Shown here: piece after piece, positions 1-11,200 of the stretch
Layout: each line of letters opens with the position of its first letter
How positions within the stretch are numbered: position 1 is the stretch's first letter
NCBI RefSeq assembly: GCF_037975245.1
Contig: NC_092575.1
Location: 6,451,501-6,515,500 of the forward strand
Source of the DNA: Apostichopus japonicus
Taxonomy: Eukaryota; Echinodermata; Holothuroidea; Aspidochirotida; Stichopodidae
Direction of reading: 5' to 3'
Length of the DNA stretch: 64,000 bases
Made by a program: the position numbers and the translations under genes
Notes under the pieces: generated by a model
The model's input: only the letters and a program-made list of their open reading frames with translations
Told to the model about the DNA's origin: nothing
Databases searched by the model: none

Positions 1-399
1 AACGAAGATGCATAAATGTAGGCATGAAAATATTCTTATCCCTGGCATTTGGTGGGGGGGGGGGGGGGATATGGTGCATTACATCCCCTCCACCCATTTT
101 CATGGGGGAATATATCCCCCTCCACCCAGGATCGCCGCCCATGGCCATATGTGATCCATTTTTCGACCTTAATAATAAGCAACATTTCCAGTAAATATGG
201 ACACAAAATGCACAATTTAGTATGGTTGGCATGTCATTTAGTGTTTATAGTGATAATACAAGCACAATTACCATCTATGTTTCTAAAACTATTATGCCAC
301 CGAACTTCGCCAGAACCTTTTTTTGGCAAACAAAAAATAAAGCATACGGGAGGGGGGGGGGGGGTTGAGCGATCACCGACATCTCACATAAAGGTCGTC

Positions 400-436
<37 letters not shown>

Positions 437-508
437 AAACTTTTTTTTTTTGGTGACGGCCAATAGGGGGGGCGCGCGCCTGTTGCGCCCCCCCTGGATA
501 CGCCCCTG
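1..508. other. Intergenic, simple repeats and a transposon end
   Basis: I see no gene here. The stretch holds G-rich tracts (about 52-68 and 350-364), a long T tract (405-433) and, at 470-508, a C-rich run ending in CCTGGATACGCCCCTG. The reverse complement of that end starts CAGGGGCGTATCC, the type of terminus carried by several MITE-like elements elsewhere in the window. The segmental duplication begins immediately after it. Confidence 0.5.
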
Positions 509-2276
509 TTCAGTGAAATTTTAATTGTTGTCTTATTTCCAGTCTCTCATATTATGTGTAGTGTATCTTGATATGATTACCCACATCCCGCTAGGACGTA
601 GCCTGCAAAAGATACATGTGAAGGAAGTGTGTTCTTTTGCAAATGGTAGTGCACTTTCTATCGCATATATCCTACAGTTAATACAATAGTGCTGTCAATT
701 TTATTTTTACAATCTCATGAATATTTAGGCTGATGCTTATTTCGTTCTCTGAATATTCATAAATGCAAATGGTCGGTGTTCTTTTGCATATGGAAGTGCC
801 CTTTCTATCCGATATATCCTAACAGTTAATACAATAATGCTGTCAATATTTTGTTTACATTCTCATGTATACTTAGGCTGATGCTTATTTCGTTCTTTGC
901 ATATTCATAAGTGCTAATGGTTAGGTAAAAAACTGACTCGTGAATATTCATGAATGATTATTTTTCCATTTTCTGTGTACGTTGTATATGCTTGTTGAGT
1001 GCTACCAGGCGTGCATATGCTTTCTTTCTGTCTGAAAAACGATGATAATACTGCCTACAATGTTCAAAGAATGCCGAATAATTATCATTTGAACGTAGTG
1101 ACAAAAGTTGTATATTTCTCGCTACCAATAATCACTTTTATTATTTTTTCCTTTATTTTACTACTGTGTACAGGGCTTACTCTCCTTCATGGCCTGCAGA
1201 CTCCCAACTCCATAAAAACATTCTTCTCCAATGCACACCACTATTTTAATTCCAGCAAAACACAATTTTTTGGGAAAAGAACAACAACATAAAAATCAGC
1301 GAATAATCTCAGTCAATCTACTTCACTCCGAAGAATATTTTACCTTAAGTTTACTCTGAATGTAGAAACGGAATATTTGTACTACAAGTTTATATATACA
1401 TGATGATATGATTTTTGACATTATTATATTTTAAACGCTTATATGACTCTGTTAATTAAACTCAGTATGGATGAGATGATGAAAGACAAAAAACCCTTGA
1501 GAAAGACGATAGCTATATCTCTCTTTTTCACTCTCTACATGGAATGACACGCCAAATAATATGAAGGAATGTTTATATATTTTAAACAAGCCTTGAGGTA
1601 GTAAAGCCTGGTGGTATGGTAATATAGATCTGTTAGTAGCACTTGTGTCGTTTATACTATTAACCAATGAAATCTTTTCCCAATCGGTTACTGTTGTCTA
1701 GGAGTCACATTTCTGTCCCACTCCGTACTTAATCATATTCAAAGTTTTGATGTAATGTGATGTTCCAGTTCACTGTAAATTGGCTTTCAGCTGTGGCTCA
1801 AAAGTAATTTGTGACAGTTAACCTATAAATGCGACTTAACAGTACCACACACTGCGCTAAGGAATTAAACACATACACAGCAATGGTCTGCATATCGAAG
1901 GCACTTCCTAATTCCCCCTCTTCCCCCCCCCCCCCAAATAAAATGAAAAAAAGCCTTTTCCAAAATGTCACTCTATTTTGTTACACAACTCGAAAGATAA
2001 ATTTTCATGAATAAACATTTACATATACTTAGTATATATTTAGTTGTAGGAAATTGTATTCACGATTGCAGAATAACTAGTATAGAAATATAGATATATA
2101 TATATATATATAACTTAATTTCCTAAAAATAACCACCGAAACCACTCACAAATTAAAAAAATGATATGGATAAAAAAAGAGAGAGAAAAAAATATGAAAT
2201 AACCAAATCCTGATGAGAATTTTAGGAAATATATTTCATCAAAAGAATGATACGTATCCAGGCAACACCAATGAAG

Positions 2277-5200
2277 TTAAATTAAGTGACTTATAAGTTT
2301 CACCCACTCTTCAAAACTCCAAGCTCTCTCCATGTTGAGGTTTACCCCATTGACAAAGGCAGCTGGCGTTCCGTACACCCCTCCTGGTAAAGAGAAGCAA
2401 ACGACACAGTATTATTATTATTGTTGAGATTATGATATCGGAATATGAACATTTAGTTGCACAATACAGCAAATGAGATTCATTTGTTCCAAAATCATTT
2501 TCGGACAAAAGGTAGCCGTCATTAAACTTGTGAACTATGGACTACAGTGCGATATCACAAACACTGGAACATTCAGAGAAAAATAAAAATAGGTTTAATA
2601 TATTCTGAGGGTACACTGGGGATGTTACTTCTAAGGATCGAATGGTACTAAACACAAAAACAAAACTTTATGGACAGTTGATTTTTAATGTCAATCCTCT
2701 CTATAATACAGAAGTCATACTGTAAAGTTGCTTGTTTAGACATTCAAAATTATTGGAATAGTGACAGGGGCCACTGACCTTTATATTTGCTAAAACATTT
2801 ACTGTTTTATTGACATGTAAGAAACTACAACAACAAGTTTTAAAACTTGTATTAGTTTCAAATTGTGCAACTACTAAAACTTTTGAAATGAAAGAGTATT
2901 TTATCAATTTCAATCTGAATGTTAAATGGCTGCTGCTCAGTTGGAATGGAATGGTAGGGATGAAAGGGATGTGGGTAGGCAGGTGGGATGGAGTAGGAAG
3001 GTGGGATGGGATAAGCAGGTGAGATGGGGTAGGAAGGTGGGATGGGAGTAGGAAGGTGGAAAGTGGTAGGCAGGTGGGATAGGGTAGACAGGTGGGATGG
3101 GGTAGACAGGTGGGATGGGGTAGGCAGTTGGGATGGGGTAGGCAGGTAGGATGGGTAGCCAGGTGGGATTGGGTAGGAAGGTGGGATGGGGTAGACAGGT
3201 GGGATGGGGTAGGCAGGTGGGATGGGGTAGGCAGGTGGGATGGGGTAGACAGGTGGGATGGGGTAGGCAGGTAGGATGGGTAGCCAGGTGGGATTGGGTA
3301 GACAGGTGGGATGGGGTAGACAGGTGGGATGGGATAGGCAGTTGGGATGGGGTAGGCAGGTAGGATGGGTAGCCAGGTGGGATTGGGTAGGCAGGTGGGA
3401 TGGGGTAGGCAGGTGGGATGGGGTAGGAAGGTGGGATGGGGTAGGCAGGTGGGATGGGGTTGGGGAGGAGATGGAGTGGGGCAAGATGGTAGGTGGGAGA
3501 AGGGCTGGGAGAAGGGTTGAGGGAAAGATGGAGTAGGATGTGAAAAGGAAGGTGGTATGGGTATTGTGGGAGAACAGAACTGGGAGCAAGAGATGGGATG
3601 GTGTGGCGAATGGGATTGGATTTGAGAAGGGACCGGTAGGGAAAAGGATGGTGGAAAGATGGAGTAGGATAGTGGAGGGTGGATTGAGAGAGTGCTTTGA
3701 CTTACTCGTACAGCCATATTTCCACTGGACTCTGGTATCAGTTCCAGATGCTGCTGATCTCTTAATGAAGTCATCTGCCTTCAAACCAACAGACACGGCC
3801 ATGGTTCCCAAGATACTGTCAACAGAGGAAAGAGATGGTTGAAAGGTTACTTGGATGTTACTTGACACAAAGATGCAGCACCTGCTTTAAAGTATCAATA
3901 TGTGTTTGCTGATGAAATTCGGAAAACAAACTTCCCGAAGCAGATTCAATGTTTCTTATTCTAAATGCACTCTGACCAGGTGGGTTTAATGGAGAAAAGG
4001 TGTTGCAATCGAAATGAAGAAATTTATTTCCCTTTGCCCTTTTGATTTTACGTAAAATCACTTTAACCGACCATATCAGCATGTTCATTACACACAATTG
4101 ACCTATAATACTCGTATTGTCAAATCGTAAGTCCTATGCCTAACACAGAAGTAAACAAAACACAGAGGTTTGATTGGCCCATGATCCGTTGGGAGGGGCT
4201 TACAAATTTTGAGTGAAGTTTGTAGAATTTACGGACTCGTCAAAAATCTGGCGAATTTTTTTCAGCACAAAATGTTAAGGACTGATAACTCAATCAAAAT
4301 AATGATTTTTTAATATGAAAATTGTATAGAATGGTGGTATTTTGACTGAGCTTTTAGGGCAGTAAGCTGGAAGGTCGAAGCTAAAAATTGGCAAACACAC
4401 TTTGAGAATTTAAGAGGTTTACTCTGCTCCATATTTTCCTCATTCCTTTTACTGTGCTCAATATTAGCTCATCCTTTCAAAACACAGTTGCTCGGAATAA
4501 TGTCAGCCAGTAGAGTATGAAGTGCATACAAGAGTTATCAGCATCAATAATATATGTTAAAAAGCATTGGAACAGAGACAGACTTGGTTTTGTAAAACAC
4601 AAAACATACATTTGGGGCAGGACCGCAGGAGTCTACAAGTTGTGCCCATAAGAGAACTGAACATTTCATCATTGTTGAGTCACTAACTGCACAGCAAACT
4701 TAGATTTCAGTCTTGAGAGCATTTTTCATATTTTCAAAACCTCATTGTCACAGATTCTATTCATTTCAAATCATTCTCAGAAAAGATTTTAAAACATGTT
4801 AAATATTCATTGATTATTCGACACAGAAGTCCAAATATTGTTTTCCTAACAAAGGATTCAACTTGTCACCCTCCCAACTCTCTGCCCTGCAAACTCCACC
4901 TCTCCCAACTCTCTGCCCTGCAACTCTGCCTCTCCCATCTCTCTGCCCTGTTAACTCTGCCTCTCCCAACTCTCTGCCCTGCAAACTCCGCCTCTCCTAA
5001 CTCCCTGCCCTGCAAACTCCGCCTCTCCCAACTTTCTGCCCAAGTAGAAATTAACATTCATACTGTATACTTGCCATCAATGGCTTTTCAAATCTTAAAA
5101 CTGTTCATGGGGGCAGTAATGCACACTTTTTAGCCTATATAGTGAGAGACCTGTTTAACATCCAAAAACACAAAAAATTTCGTACACGGCATACTTTATA

Positions 5201-8200
5201 CCCTCATTTTTACACAGCTACAGAGTACTTAATAAAAATGCAGAATTCTGCACAAATGCACAATCAGTCTTGTGTTTTACTGAGGATAAGGGAGTGGGTA
5301 TTTAAACAGTACTTACACTCAAATGGACTGATTGTGTTAACTTATATACACAGTCTACCAGATTCTCTATTAAGATTCATTGTTACTGTATTATGTCAAC
5401 CACCATACAATGCCAGACATTGAAAATGGAACAACAAAGATTTCCATCAAACCAATTGATGTGCACTAGCACAATAAAGTGGCTTTTGCACAGTAGGTGG
5501 GACGATACTGCATGTGTACAGTTGGCAGTGCATATATAGTATATACTGTAGGCCACTATATACTGTATACTAAAAACACACATTGTGTGAATGAACTAAC
5601 TATAAGCTACTACATGTATGTAATTAGGCACTGTACAGTAACCTTGAGTTCATTGATAATTCATTGATGTAGGAGTGTTAGCTCAGTGGTTAACGCCGGT
5701 GCCTTTCAATCATAAGGTCCTGAGTCTGAGTCACTCCAAGATTAATGTATGTCGTCCAGTTACAGAGTTGTTGACAATTAACAATTCATAATCATGGACG
5801 TTAAATATGAATGTAAGAGACTGACTTCGGTCAGCTTGCGGCTTTGGTAAGCCAATGAGGCTTCTTCGCGAGTTCCTGCTTGCAGGAGGATCTAAACACA
5901 TACAAACATATTTAAGATTAAGATTACACATGTATGTATGTATGTAGTCTTGGCCAAGTCGTTTGTAATACTCTTTATCTTGTGTGCAAATTGTACATGC
6001 CTCAGAGTCCATTTCTGCCTACCACGAATGTCCTCGCCCACTGTATTTTAAATGCACAAGGATCTGTCCGATAAAAACATCTTGGACATTTCTCCAAAAA
6101 GGGACGTGAACTTATGCAAACCACAAAATCTTTATTCATAATATTATTATTACGAAATTGAGTGTCATGTGAGATCATGTTTCTTCCACAGCAATTAGCG
6201 ACTGTCCCCAGTGTACAAACCAATCTAAGGCAAAGTGATTGTTCATCGCGGGAGGCAGGGCTTGAATAAACATTTTTGGGGAAGTCGGCCCAATTGGCAA
6301 ACCTGATTGGCTTCTTCGCTTTTTCCGAAGCAAATCTTCCAAAATCAAAGGAAAACAAAAGATACTGTAGCTTGGGAGAAATGTGCAAGACCCTAGTATC
6401 AATCAAAAGCGTTACCAGGGAGTTCTCTAGGCATTACAGCAGATAGATAGGGGGAAATAGCTGTGTAAAAAAGAAAGGTACACTAGGCTGTTCATACTAG
6501 GGTCTTAACAAGACTAGTATGTATGCAGCTGGACATTTCAAAAGCTACTCAGTCCTTTAATTCACAGTCAACTAACACAGTTATCTTCTTCTCAATAAAA
6601 TTGGAATAATTTACGTGATAATTAACCATAATTAAGAGTTCAAAGTTAATCAAAGTATTGAGGCATTGTTCCCATTTCTGAAACGTTTTTGGAATCATGT
6701 AGGTTTTGTTATACAATGCAAAAGCTACCTACTGTACTTTATGTGTTAATTAGAAAACTTCACTTGACAATGAGTAAAAATTGCCAACTAGGTTAAAGTA
6801 CTCTGTAAGTCTTCAATACCTTGATGACTCTCAGACAATCTTCCTTCTAAAACTGATTTATTATTTACTAAAACTAGTTGAACACAGTGTAAAATAAACA
6901 GTGTGTTGGATATTGAAAGGAAACCTTATGGTCAGAGGGAAGAATAAATGGCAGAACTACAAGAAACAATGTTGTACACAAACAAATAGTTTGTAGCTAA
7001 TAGTTCCATATATGTCCATGGTTAGTTTGCCTAATAGTGAGTTGAACAGGCATGGTGTTATGTACTTTGTTTGCCTTGATCTCAGGTCACCTTGGTCCGT
7101 GTGTGTTCACACTCTGGAACTGATATCCCCCAGAACAGGGGACCAACATGTCGCGGTCTGACCCTGAGAAGGATAGCATTTACATTAGGATGTTGATCTC
7201 GAGCAGGGGATATGATTCGGTCGGATCCCCTCTGTGTGTTTTCTAATGTCAACAAGGCTTTCAGATGAAGTGTTATATCAATGTAGACAATAGCATACTG
7301 AACATGTGGTTCAATATCATGCCATTTCTTTGATATTTTGCCAAGTGCTAATTCCAATAACACAAATATGTATGCTAGTTGACACTGAAGTATGCAATGT
7401 TTGCATACCACTACATTTATGCTAATGAAGCAACCACAAAACTACCTAATATCTGTGTTAATGACTAAATGGGTTTATTAAATTCAGAGGTACTGTAGTG
7501 ATAAACATGTTAAAATACATTGTTTATCTAAACAAAAATAATGTGACGGACGTACGCGTGACGGACGTACGTGATGGACGTACGAAAATACGTACGTCTG
7601 TCACAGCATTTTCTGAAAAAATAAAATTCTAGGAATTAAAGGCACATTATGTAGTTATTGAGTGTTCAAAATGTGCATTGAATTGTAGATGTCTTGAAAT
7701 CTGGGTACCTCCTTCTGTATGAAATTTTAAAGAATGTGATTTTTCTGTGACGGACGTACACATGACAATTTACATTTGTACAAAAAGTTATTCTCAGAAA
7801 ACTGAAAATCCCTGCAACTTTATCTGTTTGTCAACTGAATCTATATATTATATCACTTCAGCAAATCCAAGAATATTTATTCCTCTGAATATACACAGGC
7901 AAAAATAGGCATTTTGTTTTTGGGTAATTTTTGTGAAGCAAATTTGAGATTTTTTTGGTTGACTATCTGCCTGAAAACAATGTGTTCTGTGAAAATTAGC
8001 TAAATATTATGAAACTTCAGAGTTTTAGCTTTCATCTGATACCCTATATGTAATGATTCAACGTTTTTTAAGTTTTGGTGAAAAGGTTTACTAGTTTACG
8101 GAACTGCCCATATGCAAAGTCACCCGTTACAAAAAGAGATGTGAAAATTATCACCTGTTGAGCAGTGAATGAGAGGCAAATATATGATGAAACCTGCACT

Positions 8201-11200
8201 TTTTGTTTAATCCTTGAGTTACCGAGAGGGATTTATCAGCTTGTAAAATACATAAGCAGACGTATGCACAGCTGTTATCAATTTGCACAAAAGAGGATTA
8301 TTGAGATAATATTGATGGAAATCATTTGGTTAGTACTATTTCCTTGTTTATTCAGCATTTGCCTTACCGAAATAACTGTCGCCAAATCATGTATCATCTT
8401 TCACGATACAATAAAACCCTGTGAGTGTACGTAACTGTACATACCATCAAGTTTCTGGATTTTACAGATCGGATATCCAAGTTGGGGAATTCCCATTAAA
8501 CTATCATATAACTATGCATATAAAGCACTGTACAATTGTGTGGCAATGCCACTGAGTACAACAGTTTCTCTATACATACGATAAGTGTATTGTACTTGTT
8601 ATTCAATACAATGTGCTTTGTCATGGTGTTAGTTTCACAGAGCAAATTCTACTCAGGATTTAACATGGCTAACCACAGACCTTAATTGAATAAATTTTTA
8701 TATTTAATGTAAGAATAAAAATAATAATCATTAATCATAATTTTTATGATGCTTAAGCGACCACAAATGTGGGAGAAACCCGCCAGCTGGGCTTATGGAT
8801 TACAACTTACACGTCGGGTGGCTTCCAATTCAACATTTTTAACTCAAATTTGGAAGTTTTTGAATTTAGAAAGTCATTTCAGATGGGAATACCGTACAGT
8901 AGATTGCTCTTGGATAAAAAAAACCTTGCGATTGCTAAGCCTCATTGCTTCAAATGCCACCGCCTTTATCCAATTGGCCAGAGCACTGGAACATATAACA
9001 CAGTTAAGACCACAAATTTTGGAACATGGGAAATTGCTGTACATTCTAATCTCACATACTGCAGAATGGCTAGTACTGGCTTACAGTACATACTTACTCA
9101 TATATTTTGTCATCCCCCAGATTGGCAGTAAGACTGTTGTATAGACTACTTTGTTGATCAAATACCGTATTGATCCAGTCGTACGTCAAGTTTTTGTTGA
9201 AAGAGTCAATCCCAAATGTGCCCTGAAACAGAAAAATAAAATAAATATTGGAAATAAATACACCTGCAGTAAATAGTACATGTCTGAAATGGCCCTGACA
9301 AAGATCAAACTTGAAAATATCTAATTTATCGCCACTACAGTAAATGTTGCCTCATTTTGCAACTTTCTCTTAGCCCTGTAATTATTTCATTTACTCTTTT
9401 TTTTTCTGTCTGTTACATTTAAGCTTTTGTGGCGTTCCATACATGTATTTGTTTACATCTCACTCTCGCAAGATCCTTAGTACGACGTATGTCAAGTCAA
9501 TACACCACAGTTTCTGTTTTACATCATATCCCTTTGTGTTTGTTATTATTATCTAAAATCATTAACAAGAACATATCATGGTGACCCTGCGACGTGATTC
9601 TCATCGCGAAATCGTCGAATACGTGGAACATTGTGGCTAAATCGCCGAATGAAACCAGCGATCGTTGCACGTGAATACCGGAACTGAACACTGGTAACGT
9701 ACGATAGGCTGCTGTGTTTAGGTGTGAGTATAAGCTTTACTCCGTTGTACTGTATCATAGCCTTTGCTCAAAACATGGCATATTCAATTCCGCCACCGTC
9801 ACCGATGGTTTGCGCGGGGAACCTGGAAACAAACTGGACTGCGTTTAAAGAAGCCTGGCTGGATTATAGGATAGCTGTTGGCCTAGACCAGAAAGAACAA
9901 GCTGTCCAGGTAGCCACACTCAAAACTATAATGGGCATGGAATGCCGAAAGCGCCTAAAATCACTAACATTAACAGACGCAGAAAGCAAAAGCCATGATA
10001 GCATAATCAAGAAACTTGATGAACACTTTAAGCCAGCACGGAATGTCTTATATGACAGGCATAAGTTTTTCCTATCATCTCAACAACAGGAGGAGACAGT
10101 CGACCAATATTACATGCGCCTGACGCAATTAGCAGAATACTGTAAGTTCGGCGACATAGAACAAGAGATGATTAGGGATAAACTAGTCATTGGGTGCACA
10201 GACGCAGCAGCGAAGGCAAGACTTTTCCGACTCAAAGAGTCAGACGCAACACTAAAAACAGCACTAGAAAGTTTGCGTATAAGCGAAGCGACCAATTCAC
10301 AACTCAAATCAATGAGCGGAAAACAACAGAGCCTGGTTGCCGATACCGAAACAGTAAATACAAAACGTTACAATCCTAGGCAAGCGCAATATCAGCACAA
10401 CCGCGAAACAAGTGCTGGACCAAATAGAGAATGTGGCAACTGCGGGTTAGTTCATAAATCGAAGCAGTGCCCAGCGTTCGGCCAAACTTGCAATAACTGT
10501 GGCAAGCGGAACCACTGGCGGAAGAAATGCCGGTCGAAACCGAGTGTAAACCGCGCGGCAAACAAACAAGCACATGAAATCTATGCTAACGCCGGAGACG
10601 TCGACTCGGACAATCCGGACAGTTATGGGTTTGACCTAGAAACCATCGAAACTGTGAACCAGCATAACACGGAAGGAGTGAAATACGCGGTTGCCAGGGT
10701 GAAAACCCAGCAGCACAAGAGTTTGCGCCTCAAAGCAAAAGTGGACACAGGTGCAAAAGCGAACATCCTCAATTTCGATACCTATCGGGCACTTTTCGGG
10801 CCACAGCACACCCTTAAGCCATCACCAGTCCGATTAAGCGGCTACGGGAATAAACCAATCACAAATCTTGGAAGCGCAACTGCGATTAGCGTCCAGCATG
10901 GAAAAAAACGTGCTGACAGCGTTAGTTTCTACGTGACAGAATCAGGTAACAACCTGTTCGGTTTGGATCTATGCAAAGAGCTTGGCATTGTTCGGTTTAC
11001 ATGTGATGAGCGACAACAATGCTGCGCCTCCTACGACATTCATGAAGCATGCATGCACGGTCGGAAGGAAGACATCATTAAGGAAAACGAGGATGTCTTC
11101 ACCGGAATAGGCAAAATTGCTAGCGAATATCACATCGAGCTAACAAGCAATGCAGAACCAGTGGTGAAACCAGCTCGACGAACACCAGATGCGCTTAAAC

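Larger units (their letters stand above)
509..8388 (+). repeat. Segmental duplication, left copy
   Basis: This block recurs in the same orientation at 56921-64000. Matching landmarks include the opening TTCAGTGAAATTTTAATTG, two DsbA-like exons, the GTAGGCAGGTGGGATGGG minisatellite, a 31-bp CTCTGCCCTGC minisatellite, a tRNA-headed SINE, and the final stretch around 8318-8388 that matches the last bases of the window. Homology is lost between about 6820 and 8100 here and about 62010 and 63700 in the other copy. The right copy is cut by the window edge, so the true length is unknown. Both copies are mostly non-coding and have diverged by substitutions and small indels. Confidence 0.9.

Noticed and set aside
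999-1292. Hydrophobic frame that also exists in the right duplication copy (57411-57722)
   Set aside because: Similarity follows from the recent duplication. The two versions differ by indels and lose a common frame at the C-terminus, and no family is recognisable.
2701-3868. Long Pro/Ser/His-rich minus-strand frames and Trp/Asp/Gly-rich plus-strand frames
   Set aside because: They come from an 18-bp minisatellite whose period is a multiple of three. Open frames occur on both strands and in several phases. Only the ends overlap real DsbA-like exon 3.
5672-5737. Functional tRNA gene
   Set aside because: The B box is degenerate and a conserved SINE body follows it. The same head and body occur elsewhere in the window.
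6002-6406. 134-codon minus-strand frame
   Set aside because: The matching stretch of the right copy has lost the frame through indels, and no domain is recognisable.
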